This document shows, in pieces, positions 1-8,924 of a stretch of DNA of 64,000 nt. A program made the translations under genes and the position numbers. Position 1 is the first letter of the stretch; each line of letters begins with the position of its first letter. The stretch lies in NCBI GenBank assembly GCA_947386115.1, contig CANDNO010000004.1, forward strand, positions 1 through 64,000, written 5' to 3'. Origin of the DNA: an uncultured Muribaculaceae bacterium. GTDB lineage: Bacteria > Bacteroidota > Bacteroidia > Bacteroidales > Muribaculaceae. Below the pieces are notes generated by a model, which was not told where the DNA came from, made no database searches, and saw only the letters and a list, made by a program, of their open reading frames with translations.

Positions 1-54
1 GGAGAATGAGTTATTCCTATCTCAAAGTTTTGCACTTCGATTTGGAATCTTCAC

Positions 55-94
55 AAAGCTGTGCCTGTATGGATTGCAGACACAGCTTTTATTA
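55..94 (+). terminator. Intrinsic terminator-like hairpin at the left edge
   Basis: AAAGCTGTG (55-63) pairs with CACAGCTTT (81-89), with a further CTG/CAG pairing inside, and is followed by TTTTATTAT on the + strand. The T-run orientation suits a + strand gene lying left of the window. It could also help end lpxA transcription from the other side, although the T-run on that strand is short. Confidence 0.5.
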
Positions 95-108
95 TAAGGT
101 AATGGGCA

Positions 109-891
109 TCAGCACCATTCGTAACCACGTAGAATACCACGCTTGGAGGCTCGTGCGAATGCGAGTATCTGATCGCGCACCTCGCTCTGCGGAATCTCGG
201 CCTCGATGCGGTCAAGGGCATCGCTCACGTTGAGCTGCGACAGATACAGGTATCGGTAAATCTCCTGGATGACGTTGATGTCCTCGGGGGCGAAATTGCG
301 TCGACGCAGGCCCACGATATTGATACCGGTATAGGCGATGGGATCGCGCGCGGCCTTTACGAACGGCGGGATATCCTTGTTGATCTTCGAGCCACCCTGA
401 ATCATGACATGAGGACCAATGTGGCAGAACTGGTGAACCAACGTGCCGCCGCCTATAACAGCATGATCATCGATGACTACCTCACCGGCAATCTGGCTTG
501 CGTTGGATATAATCACATAGTCGCCTACCTCACAGTCGTGGGCGATGTGGCTGTAGGCCATGATGAGACAGTTCTTGCCTACTACGGTCTTGCCCTTAGA
601 GGCTGTACCGCGGTTGACGGTCACACACTCGCGCAGGGTGGTGTTGTCGCCTACGTAAGCAAAAGTCTCCTCGCCCTTGAATTTGAGATCCTGGGGAATA
701 CCCGAAATTACAGCTCCGGGGAAAATGCGGCAATTGCTACCGATACGTGCACCATCCATGATGGTGACGTTGTTCATGATGACCGTACCGTCGCCGATAA
801 CGACATCACGCGCTATGACTGAAAAGGGACCTATCTCGACGTTCTCGCCAATCTTGGCCTCGGGATGTACTACTGCCAGTTGATGTATCAT
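109..891 (-). CDS. lpxA: UDP-N-acetylglucosamine acyltransferase LpxA
   Basis: First committed acyl transfer of lipid A synthesis: moves a 3-hydroxyacyl chain from ACP to the 3-OH of UDP-GlcNAc in the cytoplasm. The 260-residue length matches the family (E. coli about 262). Residues 1-190 form left-handed beta-helix hexapeptide repeats (IGENVEIGPF, VIGDGTVIMN and so on). The catalytic His is His118 in HIAHDCEVG, equivalent to E. coli His125, and the C-terminal helical part carries the usual INKDIPPFVKA stretch. It is the last gene of lpxD, lpxC-fabZ, lpxA, 90 bases after lpxC-fabZ. The stop is about 15 bases from the left-edge hairpin. Identification is from motifs and gene order. Confidence 0.97.
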   Translation of the reverse strand: MIHQLAVVHPEAKIGENVEIGPFSVIARDVVIGDGTVIMNNVTIMDGARIGSNCRIFPGAVISGIPQDLKFKGEETFAYVGDNTTLRECVTVNRGTASKGKTVVGKNCLIMAYSHIAHDCEVGDYVIISNASQIAGEVVIDDHAVIGGGTLVHQFCHIGPHVMIQGGSKINKDIPPFVKAARDPIAYTGINIVGLRRRNFAPEDINVIQEIYRYLYLSQLNVSDALDRIEAEIPQSEVRDQILAFARASKRGILRGYEWC

Positions 892-981
892 TTCTATAGT
901 TTCTGAGTTTCTATAAGAGAAACCTTATTTGTTGTATTTTATTGTTTTGGTCTATGCGAAATAACGGTTGAGAGAGGCAGT

Positions 982-2364
982 TTATTTATTCTTAACAATC
1001 TGGGCCATAAATTCACACTCGGTTACAATCTTCTCGCCCACGAATGCATAACCCTTCATCATGGCACAGCCGCGACGCATGGGAGTCATGAACGAGACGT
1101 GGAAAATGATTGTGTCACCGGGAACGACTTTCTGACGGAACTTCACGTTGTCGATCTTCATGAAGTAGGTCGAATAGCGCTCGGGATCGTCGACTGTGTC
1201 GAGCACGAGGAGACCGCCGGTCTGGGCCATAGCCTCAACCTGCAACACGCCGGGCATAACGGGTTCCTGGGGGAAGTGGCCTACAAAGAAAGGCTCGTCG
1301 ACGGTAACATTCTTTACACCTACGATGTAGTTCTCACCCTTGTCGATAATCTTGTCGACCATCGCAAACGGGTAGCGGTGGGGAAGGAGCTCACGAATGC
1401 GGTTGATGTCCATAATCGGGGCAACCGAGGGATTGTAAAGGGGAGCCTGGAGATCCTGACGCTTGATATCCTTGCGAATCTTCTTGGCAAGGGCGGTGTT
1501 GAGTGAATGTCCGGGACGGGTAGCGATGACGCGGCCCTTTATGGGACGGCCCGACAGGGCGAGGTCGCCAAGAACGTCCATGAGTTTATGGCGGGCAGGC
1601 TCATTCTCGCTCGTGAGCGGGCGCTCGTTGATGAAGCCAAACTCGTGTACCTTTACATGGGGTGCGTGCATGAGGTCGGCGATATGGTCGATTTCCTCCT
1701 GTTCCATGGGGCTGTCATATATAACGATTGCATTCTGGAGGTCGCCGCCCTTGATAAGGTTGGCCTTAAGCAGAGGCTCGATCTCGCGTACGAAAACGAA
1801 TGTGCGCGCAGCGCTTATCTGCTCGGGGAAGTCCTTGATATCCTCAAGGGTAGCGAACTGGTTGGCAAGCACGGGCGAATCAAAACCCACCTTGACGTCG
1901 ACGGTAAAGTCATCGTCGGGGAGAACGATTATCGACGAACCGGTGCTGTCGTCGCGCACCTCAATTTTCTGCTTGACGATATAAAATTCCTTGTTGGCTT
2001 CCTGCTCAACGACGCCTACCTTGGCGATTTTCTCGCAGTACTCGTAAGCGCTGCCGTCGAGGATAGGCATCTCGGGGCCATCGATACGAATGAGCACATT
2101 GTCGATGCCGGCGGCATAGAGTGCAGCCATGGCATGCTCGATGGTGCTGATTTTTACGTCGCCTCGGCCTATTACGGTGCCACGGGTTGTCTCTACCACA
2201 TTCTCGGCGATAGCGTCGATAACGGGATTCCCTTCAACATCTATACGCTCAAACTTGTAACCGTGATTGTCGGGTGCAGGCTCGAATGTAGCTGTTATCT
2301 GTTTTCCAGAGTGAAGGCCTTTGCCCTGAACGCAGAAGGATCCACTCAATGTGAGTTGTTTCAT
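982..2364 (-). CDS. lpxC/fabZ: LpxC-FabZ fusion: UDP-3-O-acyl-GlcNAc deacetylase / 3-hydroxyacyl-ACP dehydratase
   Basis: Bifunctional protein of 460 residues. Residues 1 to about 305 are LpxC, the zinc deacetylase of lipid A synthesis, with the zinc ligands His77 (TIEHAMAA), His259 and Asp263 ([11 protein letters not shown]) and the general acid His286 (PGHSLNT). Residues about 318-460 are FabZ, the dehydratase of fatty acid elongation, with active-site His363 ([12 protein letters not shown]) and Glu377 (VEAMAQTGG). This fusion is typical of Bacteroidota and joins the two enzymes that compete for 3-hydroxyacyl-ACP. It lies 18 bases after lpxD, so the two are surely cotranscribed. Confidence 0.98.
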   Translation of the reverse strand: MKQLTLSGSFCVQGKGLHSGKQITATFEPAPDNHGYKFERIDVEGNPVIDAIAENVVETTRGTVIGRGDVKISTIEHAMAALYAAGIDNVLIRIDGPEMPILDGSAYEYCEKIAKVGVVEQEANKEFYIVKQKIEVRDDSTGSSIIVLPDDDFTVDVKVGFDSPVLANQFATLEDIKDFPEQISAARTFVFVREIEPLLKANLIKGGDLQNAIVIYDSPMEQEEIDHIADLMHAPHVKVHEFGFINERPLTSENEPARHKLMDVLGDLALSGRPIKGRVIATRPGHSLNTALAKKIRKDIKRQDLQAPLYNPSVAPIMDINRIRELLPHRYPFAMVDKIIDKGENYIVGVKNVTVDEPFFVGHFPQEPVMPGVLQVEAMAQTGGLLVLDTVDDPERYSTYFMKIDNVKFRQKVVPGDTIIFHVSFMTPMRRGCAMMKGYAFVGEKIVTECEFMAQIVKNK

Positions 2365-2382
2365 TGCTATATTTTTCTTTTA

Positions 2383-3405
2383 TTATTTTTTCAATTCTTT
2401 CTCGAGCTTGTCGACACGGTCGTAGAGCTTGGAGAGATTCTTCACGTAAACCGTCTGTCGGCTCCACTCACGGGCATCGATGGCAGGCGAGCCCATCACG
2501 CGGGCGCCCTGGCGTATATTGCCGGGGATGCCGCTCTGAGCGCCTATCTGCACGCCGTCGCCTACAGTGATGTGGCCGGCAAAACCTACCTGACCGCCCA
2601 TCATGCAGTTGGCGCCAATCTTGGTAGAACCTGCGATGCCACACTGCGATGCCATCACGGTATCATGGCCTATCTCGCAATTGTGGGCCACCTGGATGAG
2701 GTTGTCGAGCTTCACACCCTTACCTATGCGGGTAGCTCCCATCGTAGCACGGTCGATAGTGGTGTTGGCACCTATCTCGACATCATCGGCAATCTCGACA
2801 ATGCCGAGCTGCGGAATCTTATCGTAATGGCCGTTGTTGGGCGCGAACCCGAAGCCATCGGCTCCGACAACGACACCTGCATGCAGGATGCAACGCTCCC
2901 CTATCTTACAACCGTGGTAAATCTTTACCCCGGGGTAAAGTATGGTACCGGCACCAATCTCAACGCCTGCACCTACATAACACTGGGGATAAATCTTTAC
3001 CCCTTTGCCCAGTTTAACACCAGGAGCTACGTAGGCAAAAGCGCCGATATATGCTTCTTCGGGCAATTCCACCCCCTCGGCTACGAAGCTGGGCTGCTCG
3101 ACGCCAACGGGCTGGTGAACGGTCATCTTCGACACCATGTCGAGCAACATTGCTACGGTGGCATAGGGATCGGCCACACGGATGAGTGTTGCGGCAACAG
3201 GTTTCTCGGGAACAAACTCGTTGCTCACGAGGACGATCGACGACTTGGTTGTATAAATATAGGGTGTGTACTTGGGATTGGCAAGGAACGAGATAGCGCC
3301 GGGGACGCCCTCCTCGATTTTGGCAAAGGTGCTCACGGCAGCGTCACCGTTGCCTTCGACAGTACCGCCTACGATGGCGGCTATTTGATTGGCTGAAAAT
3401 TGCAT
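2383..3405 (-). CDS. lpxD: UDP-3-O-acylglucosamine N-acyltransferase LpxD
   Basis: Third step of lipid A synthesis: N-acylates UDP-3-O-acylglucosamine. The protein is 340 residues, usual for LpxD. An N-terminal uridine-binding domain (about 1-100) precedes hexapeptide repeats from about 105 to 310, and a short C-terminal helix ends in a lysine/glutamate-rich tail. Catalytic His241 sits in [10 protein letters not shown] (E. coli His239). It is the first gene of lpxD, lpxC-fabZ, lpxA, which ties acylation and deacetylation into one transcript. The ATG at 3405 fits the family N-terminus (MQFSANQIA). A -7 box about 100 bases upstream suggests a leader of similar length. Confidence 0.97.
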   Translation of the reverse strand: MQFSANQIAAIVGGTVEGNGDAAVSTFAKIEEGVPGAISFLANPKYTPYIYTTKSSIVLVSNEFVPEKPVAATLIRVADPYATVAMLLDMVSKMTVHQPVGVEQPSFVAEGVELPEEAYIGAFAYVAPGVKLGKGVKIYPQCYVGAGVEIGAGTILYPGVKIYHGCKIGERCILHAGVVVGADGFGFAPNNGHYDKIPQLGIVEIADDVEIGANTTIDRATMGATRIGKGVKLDNLIQVAHNCEIGHDTVMASQCGIAGSTKIGANCMMGGQVGFAGHITVGDGVQIGAQSGIPGNIRQGARVMGSPAIDAREWSRQTVYVKNLSKLYDRVDKLEKELKK

Positions 3406-3508
3406 TTCCAGTTATTTGATGGTTAATTTGTTGACAGGTTTACATAAAGTGTACACTTCCCGGCCTCGTTGTACCAACGAGAGGTCGAGACGCGCACAAT
3501 ATTCAATG

Positions 3509-3539
3509 CAAAGATATATAAAATAATCGGGGCATTAAA
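3509..3539 (-). promoter_or_regulatory. Candidate promoter of the lpxD operon
   Basis: On the - strand a perfect Bacteroidota -7 box TATCTTTG (3516 down to 3509) lies 19 bases after TTTA (3539-3536), a near match to the -33 TTTG. It would give a leader of about 100 bases for lpxD. The -7 element is strong, the -33 weak. Confidence 0.5.
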
Positions 3540-3612
3540 CTTTTTTCACAAATATTTATGCAACGCGATAATTCACATCCACCAATACGCTACTAATCAG
3601 GCATATAACAAC

Positions 3613-3642
3613 AAAGCCGCAGTATTTTGAAAATACCACGGC
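3613..3642 (-). terminator. Terminator of the ferritin gene
   Basis: On the - strand a stem GCCG-tg-GTATTT with its partner AAATAC-tg-CGGC is followed by TTTGTTGTT. It begins about 25 bases past the ferritin stop, the expected place. The two internal TG/TG mismatches weaken but do not destroy the stem. Confidence 0.55.
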
Positions 3643-3666
3643 CTCTTTATTAAAATTCTTGCCTGA

Positions 3667-4188
3667 TTATGCCTTGGCAGCGAGGGGCGAGGGTGTTGTA
3701 TAGGTACGTGTTGCAAGCTCTTTGTCGAACATATACAGTCCGTAGCCATTATCGCCAATCTTCTTGAGAGCATTGATGAAGCCCTCGGCTGTCTCTTCCT
3801 CTTCAACCTGCTCGTCGATAAACCACTTGAGCATAGACTGTGTAGCGTAGTCCTTCTTCTCGGTAGCGAGTGCATAGAGGTCGTTGATAAGGCCGGTAAC
3901 TTTGTTCTCGTGAGCAAGAGTCTTGGCAAAAGCATCGAGGGGTGAGTTCCATGATGTCTCAACCTCGGCAATAGGTGCAAGCACAACCTGGCCGCCACGT
4001 GAGTTCACGTAGTTCATCATGATTGTAGCGTGATCCTGTTCTTCCTTGAACTGAACAGCAAACCAGTTGGCAATGCCTTCATAACCCTCGTGGGCAAAGT
4101 GCATCGACATTGAAAGATACAGATATGCCGACCAGAACTCGGCGTTAATCTGGGCGTTAAAAGCCGCTTCTACTTCTTTGTTAAGCAT
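3667..4188 (-). CDS. ftnA: Ferritin (FtnA-like iron storage protein)
   Basis: Cytoplasmic non-haem ferritin of 173 residues, expected to assemble into a 24-subunit iron store with ferroxidase activity. The four-helix bundle is clear. Ferroxidase ligands are visible in order: Glu17 (INAEFWSAYLYL), Glu50 and His53 (KEEQDHA), Glu94 (AHENK) and the later Glu in DEQVEEEE. The heme-binding Met of bacterioferritin is not evident, so ferritin is preferred over Bfr. The gene is monocistronic, with its own -7 box and terminator. It stands between lipid A and DNA repair genes and has no link to feoB, 46 kb away. Confidence 0.95.
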   Translation of the reverse strand: MLNKEVEAAFNAQINAEFWSAYLYLSMSMHFAHEGYEGIANWFAVQFKEEQDHATIMMNYVNSRGGQVVLAPIAEVETSWNSPLDAFAKTLAHENKVTGLINDLYALATEKKDYATQSMLKWFIDEQVEEEETAEGFINALKKIGDNGYGLYMFDKELATRTYTTPSPLAAKA

Positions 4189-4269
4189 AATAATGATATT
4201 TTTATTAGCTTCGCGTGCGGAGCTTATTGTTAATTATTTCTTGCTTTTGAGGTCACTTGCATGACACTG

Positions 4270-4277
4270 CAAAAATA
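4270..4277 (-). promoter_or_regulatory. -7 box of the ferritin promoter
   Basis: TATTTTTG on the - strand matches TAnnTTTG and lies about 80 bases upstream of the ferritin ATG. No good -33 box was found at the right distance. Confidence 0.4.
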
Positions 4278-4306
4278 CAATTTATTTCTGTAAAACCGAG
4301 ATGTCC

Positions 4307-4849
4307 CTATTTATTTTTTAGCGAAATCGTCTTTTCGGAATCGTAGCAGGAAACCGCCTCGTCGATGGCTCGCACGAAGTATCGCGTGCACAAGCGGGAG
4401 TCATCGGCAGCCAAGAGTGAGAGCGGTATTACCGCCTGGTCGATGATGCCGGCAGAGTCGGCGATCGCCAAGGCCGCGTGTACAAGCTTGGTAACAAGAT
4501 TCCACTGAGTTTCGGTAAAATCGACCGACATCTCGGCCAATGCCATCGTGTCGAGAATCGCCAGGATGAATTTCACCTCATTGTCGGCACCGGGTGCAAA
4601 CGAGCGGTACTGTTTCAACGTCTTGTTGACCACCGATACACGAGCCTTGGAGTAGTGTCTTTTACTACGATTGAACTCCTTGACTATCACACGCATGTAT
4701 TTATCGGTAAGCTTCACGACATCGGGATTAAGGTAGTACTCGAAGTACTCCTTAATCTCGGGTCGTGACTCGTAGGCGTCAAGTATCACCTCAACGAGCT
4801 GCGGGGCCGTGAGGTTTGACAATTCCTTTTTAAGCGACGTGCGTGACAT
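4307..4849 (-). CDS. DUF6155 family protein
   Basis: Soluble, mostly helical protein of 180 residues, no signal peptide or membrane segment. The N-terminus MSRTSLKKELSNL and the pattern PEIKEYFEYYLNPD fit what I recall of the DUF6155 family; function is unknown. The ATG at 4849 is chosen because the longer frame (to 4948) would run into the upstream peptidase gene, whose stop is only 17 bases away. It is the last gene of the run uvrB, ygiQ, S9 peptidase, this gene, and so is probably cotranscribed with them. The family name is from memory of the motif and should be confirmed by profile search. Confidence 0.75.
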   Translation of the reverse strand: MSRTSLKKELSNLTAPQLVEVILDAYESRPEIKEYFEYYLNPDVVKLTDKYMRVIVKEFNRSKRHYSKARVSVVNKTLKQYRSFAPGADNEVKFILAILDTMALAEMSVDFTETQWNLVTKLVHAALAIADSAGIIDQAVIPLSLLAADDSRLCTRYFVRAIDEAVSCYDSEKTISLKNK

Positions 4850-4866
4850 TTGGTTTCGACAGTGTC

Positions 4867-7005
4867 TTATTCGGCAGTTGTACCGGCAGTCTCGTCGGCA
4901 GCCGGTTTGAGCCAGCGGTCGAGCCAGCGGAAGAATACGCGCTGCCACAGAACTGCATTCTGGGGTTTCAGAATCCAGTGGTTCTCGTCGGGGAAGATGA
5001 CCATCTCGGCGGGCACACCGCGCAGACGTGCGGCATTGAACGCCATCTCGCCCTGCGACGAGAGGATGCGGTAGTCAAACTCTCCGTGGGTAATCAGGAT
5101 AGGAGTATTCCAGCGGTCGACAAACTTGTGGGGCGACATTGCGAACGTGCGCTGTGCAGCAGCGTTGTCCTTGTCCCAGGGTGCACCACCCATATCCCAG
5201 TTAGCAAACCACAATTCCTCGGTCTCGAGATACTGGGCTTCCATGTTGAAGATACCGGCGTGGGCTATGAGGGCTGCAAAACGGCCGTCATGGTTTCCTG
5301 CAAGCCAGTAAACCGAGAAGCCGCCGTAGCTTGCACCTACGGCTCCGATGTGGTCACCGTCGACGTAGGGTTCCTGTTTCATATAGTCGACAGCGCTCAG
5401 GTAGTCGCGCATGTTCTGTCCGGGATAATCCTTTGAAATCTGGGCGTTCCACTCAGTGCCGAAGCCGGGGAGGCCGCGACGGTTGGGGGCGATGACAATG
5501 TAGCCGTTGGATGCCATGAGGGCGAAGTTCCAACGATAGCTCCAGAACTGGCTGACAGCCTGCTGGGGGCCACCCTGGCAGTAAAGGATTGCGGGATATT
5601 TGCGGGCAGGGTCAAACTTGGGGGGATAAACGACCCAGGTTGTCATGAGTTTGCCATCGGTCGTGGGCACCTTGCGAAGCTCTACGCGGGGCATCTCGAT
5701 CTGAGCGAGAAGCTCTGTGTTGACATTGGTGAGCTGATCGATTTTGCCATCGACAGTATTGACGGCAAACACCTCGTTGGGCTCTACCATCGAGTGGCGC
5801 AGAGTTATGAGGCAGTCGTTGCCGGCAGGTTCGAGAGCGGCGTAATCATACTGACCCTCGGCCACAACCTTGACCTCGTGGCTCTCGACATCGATGCTGA
5901 AAATGGGAGTAACACCATCCTTGGCAGCGAGGAAATAGATCGACTTGCCGTCGGGACGCCACGCGAACGCATCGGCGGTATAATCCCAGTCGGCGGTGAG
6001 ATCGGTTTTAACTCCCGATGCCATATCGAGGGTAAAGATGCGGTTTTTGTCGCTTTCATAGCCGTCATTCTCCATGCTCAGCCAGGCGAGCTTGGTTCCG
6101 TCGGGGCTGAAGGCGGGATTGGTATCATATCCCATCATGCCCTCGGTGAGGCAACGTGTCGAACCGTCGGCGAGCGTGTATAGGTAGAGGTTGGAATCGG
6201 TAGAGATGGCATACTCGAGGCCGGTCTTCTTACGCGACACGTAAACGAGCGACTTGCTGTCGGGAGCCCAGGCGAACGACTCCACGCCGCCGAAGGGCTT
6301 CATGGGGCTTTCAAACGGCTCGTCGGCCATGATATCCTTGGCATCGACAGCCTTGTTGCCGTCCCACTTTGCGAGGAAGGGGTGAGGTATCTCCACTACC
6401 CACTCGTCCCAATGCTTGTACATGAGGTCATCGATGATGCGGGCATTGGCCTTGGGGAGGTCGGGGTAGACATCCTGTGATGTGCGGCCATACTTTACGG
6501 TAGAGATGAGAAGCAGGTTGTTGCCGTCGGGTGAGAACAGAAATCCGCCGACGCCGTTCTCGAGATCAGATGCAACGACAGCACCGGTGCCGTCGGCATT
6601 CATGACCCACAACTGGGGTTTGTCGTTATCGGTGGCGATATAGGCAATACGGTTTCCGCCGTCGATCCAGGTAGCGGCGTTTTCGCTCTTGGCGGTGCGT
6701 GTGAGGCGGCGCCCCTCGGTACCGTCGACGTTCATGACATAGAGGTCGGCATTGCTCTTGTTCTGCTCGACGCTCTCGTAGCTCACAGTGTAAAGGACTT
6801 TGGTGCCGTCGGGCGAAACGACCGGTCCGCTCACGCGTCCGAGCGCCTCGAGGGCATCGATTGTAAACAGGCCGTCGTTGATTGTCACCTCGGGGCGATC
6901 GATGATGTTGGCATCATCCTTGGCGCCCTGCGACGAGCCACATGATGACAGAGTAATCAGTGCTGCCGACATGGTAGCTAATGTTGAAGTGGTTAAACGA
7001 TTCAT
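4867..7005 (-). CDS. S9 family prolyl oligopeptidase-type peptidase, lipoprotein
   Basis: Exported serine peptidase of 712 residues, likely a dipeptidyl- or acylaminoacyl-peptidase working on short peptides. The N-terminus is a lipoprotein signal with a lipobox ending at the Cys of LSSCGSS, so it is expected to be anchored in an envelope membrane. Residues about 40-430 carry repeated TolB/DPP-like propeller motifs (SPDGTKVLYT, SPDGNNLLLI, RPDGKSIYFL). The alpha/beta hydrolase domain follows with Ser559 (GASYGGFS), Asp644 (GEFDYR) and His676 (DENHW). Its ATG overlaps the ygiQ stop by 4 bases (ATGA), which implies translational coupling. Exact substrate specificity cannot be read from sequence. 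Confidence 0.93.
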   Translation of the reverse strand: MNRLTTSTLATMSAALITLSSCGSSQGAKDDANIIDRPEVTINDGLFTIDALEALGRVSGPVVSPDGTKVLYTVSYESVEQNKSNADLYVMNVDGTEGRRLTRTAKSENAATWIDGGNRIAYIATDNDKPQLWVMNADGTGAVVASDLENGVGGFLFSPDGNNLLLISTVKYGRTSQDVYPDLPKANARIIDDLMYKHWDEWVVEIPHPFLAKWDGNKAVDAKDIMADEPFESPMKPFGGVESFAWAPDSKSLVYVSRKKTGLEYAISTDSNLYLYTLADGSTRCLTEGMMGYDTNPAFSPDGTKLAWLSMENDGYESDKNRIFTLDMASGVKTDLTADWDYTADAFAWRPDGKSIYFLAAKDGVTPIFSIDVESHEVKVVAEGQYDYAALEPAGNDCLITLRHSMVEPNEVFAVNTVDGKIDQLTNVNTELLAQIEMPRVELRKVPTTDGKLMTTWVVYPPKFDPARKYPAILYCQGGPQQAVSQFWSYRWNFALMASNGYIVIAPNRRGLPGFGTEWNAQISKDYPGQNMRDYLSAVDYMKQEPYVDGDHIGAVGASYGGFSVYWLAGNHDGRFAALIAHAGIFNMEAQYLETEELWFANWDMGGAPWDKDNAAAQRTFAMSPHKFVDRWNTPILITHGEFDYRILSSQGEMAFNAARLRGVPAEMVIFPDENHWILKPQNAVLWQRVFFRWLDRWLKPAADETAGTTAE

Positions 7006-8924
7006 TTTCTTTTCTTATATTGTGATTTTTGATGATTGGCTTGATTAGCCGCAGGGCTGTACCCTACCCCTCCTGGGAAAAGGCGCGCTATGAGGTCGGG
7101 GCGGTGCAGGCGTCGGAGCGAGCCGACGATACCGCTGCGATACGTGCGGTCATACCAGAAGAAATATTGACGCTGGGCAAGTTTCTCGGCCGGCGTCGTG
7201 GCTGTGAATACCTTCTTGCCGGTATAGGGATGGATGCCGGTGTAATAAATCTCGGTGGCAAGTGTCATGGGAGTGGGTGTAAAGTCCTGAACCTGTTCGA
7301 GATGAAGGTCAAGATCGCGCGTCTTGACGGCGAGCTCGGCCATATCTATTTCATGGCAGCCGGGATGGCTCGAGATAAAATAGGGAATGAGCTGCTGGCG
7401 GAGGCCTTCACGCCGGTTCACGTCGTCGAATATCTCCTTGAAACGGTAGTAGAGGTCAAACGAGGGTTTGCGCATCAGGTCGAGCACATGTTGCTCAGTG
7501 TGCTCGGGCGCTACTTTCAGTCGGCCCGAAACATGGCGGGATATAAGCTCCCGGTTATAGCGCATATTGGCTGCATCGTGACAGGGGTCGCCGTTGGTGT
7601 GCATCGACAGGTCATACCTCACACCGCTGCCTATGAACGACTTCTTGATTCCCTTGACGCTGTCGACACGGTGATAAAGGTCGAGCAATGCAGTATGGTC
7701 GGTGTCGAGATTGGGGCACACGGCAGGGTGAAGACAGGACGGGCGCATACAGCGGCTGCACTTGGTGAGGTCGCGGCCGTGCATGCCATACATGTTGGCC
7801 GACGGGCCGCCAAGGTCGCTTAGATAGCCTTTAAAATCAGGCATGGCCGTGATTGCCTTCACCTCGCGCAATATCGACTCGGGACTGCGCGAAGCTATGA
7901 ATTTGCCCTGGTGGGCCGAGATGGTGCAGAACGCACAACCGCCGAAACAGCCACGGTGCATGTTGACCGAGAACTTGATCATATCGAAGGCCGGAATACG
8001 CTTGCCGCGATAGCGCGGATGGGGCATGCGGGTGTACGGGAGGTCAAACGACGCATCGATTTCCTCGGATGTCATAGGGGGATACATCGGTGTAACCCTC
8101 ACGGCCCACTTGTCGTGCGCCTGCCACAGGGTAGCACCGTGGTAGCGGTTGCTCTGCTGCTCTATGTGCTTGAAATTGGCAGCCTGCTTTGATTTATGGG
8201 CAAGACACTCTGAAAAGGATGACAATATGATGTTGTCATCGTCGGCATCGGGAACGAGGTCAAGAGGAACACGCGAAACCATCTGGGGCAATAGTGCCAG
8301 TTCTTCGATCGATGCTCCCTCTTCGAGCATGCGGGCTACCTCAACGACAGGTTTCTCACCCATGCCGTAGATAATGAGATCGGCGGCACAATCGGCAAGC
8401 AGCGACGGGCGCAGCTTGTCCTGCCAGTAATCATAGTGGGACAATCGTCGCATCGAAGCCTCGATACCGCCGGCAATTACAGGCACATCGGGGTAGAGGC
8501 GTTTGAGAATATCGCTGTAAACGATTGTGGGATAGTCGGGGCGCATGCCATGGCGGACGTCGGGCGTGTAGGCATCGTCGCTGCGACGGCGTCGGGCTGC
8601 AGTATAATGGTTGACCATCGAGTCCATCGCTCCGGCCGAGACACCGAAGAAGAGGCGTGGACGACCGAACTTGCGAAAATCGCGCAGGTCATCGCGCCAG
8701 TTGGGCTGCGGAACTATAGCCACGCGGTAGCCGTGGGCCTGCAGGACGCGGCCGAGCACAGCGGCACCGAACGACGGGTGGTCGACGTAGGCATCGCCCG
8801 AGAAGAGCACAACATCTACACTGTCCCACCCCAGGGCCTCCATCTCCTTTACCGAGGTAGGCAGCCAGCGGCGGGTATCGTAGGCCGACATTGTCGCGGG
8901 TTGTGTATCGTGGCGGTCAGACAT
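7002..8924 (-). CDS. ygiQ: YgiQ family radical SAM protein
   Basis: Radical SAM protein of 640 residues in the YgiQ (UPF0313) family; function not established. An N-terminal cobalamin-binding-like domain (about 20-200) is followed by the radical SAM cluster motif CFGGCAFC with its three cysteines in a CxxxCxxC arrangement, then a cysteine-rich stretch CSRCMRPSCLHPAVCPN that may hold a further metal site, and the family C-terminus ending in a basic tail. It overlaps uvrB by 8 bases and the peptidase by 4. Tight coupling with uvrB does not prove a DNA repair role. Confidence 0.93.
   Translation of the reverse strand: MSDRHDTQPATMSAYDTRRWLPTSVKEMEALGWDSVDVVLFSGDAYVDHPSFGAAVLGRVLQAHGYRVAIVPQPNWRDDLRDFRKFGRPRLFFGVSAGAMDSMVNHYTAARRRRSDDAYTPDVRHGMRPDYPTIVYSDILKRLYPDVPVIAGGIEASMRRLSHYDYWQDKLRPSLLADCAADLIIYGMGEKPVVEVARMLEEGASIEELALLPQMVSRVPLDLVPDADDDNIILSSFSECLAHKSKQAANFKHIEQQSNRYHGATLWQAHDKWAVRVTPMYPPMTSEEIDASFDLPYTRMPHPRYRGKRIPAFDMIKFSVNMHRGCFGGCAFCTISAHQGKFIASRSPESILREVKAITAMPDFKGYLSDLGGPSANMYGMHGRDLTKCSRCMRPSCLHPAVCPNLDTDHTALLDLYHRVDSVKGIKKSFIGSGVRYDLSMHTNGDPCHDAANMRYNRELISRHVSGRLKVAPEHTEQHVLDLMRKPSFDLYYRFKEIFDDVNRREGLRQQLIPYFISSHPGCHEIDMAELAVKTRDLDLHLEQVQDFTPTPMTLATEIYYTGIHPYTGKKVFTATTPAEKLAQRQYFFWYDRTYRSGIVGSLRRLHRPDLIARLFPGGVGYSPAANQANHQKSQYKKRK

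Noticed and set aside
6..233. 75-residue + strand frame at the left edge
   Set aside because: Runs over a terminator hairpin into lpxA antisense; no family features.
1507..3396. 629-residue open frame antisense to lpxC and lpxD
   Set aside because: It mirrors two certain genes with all their motifs on the other strand; it arises from codon bias and has no recognisable domain.
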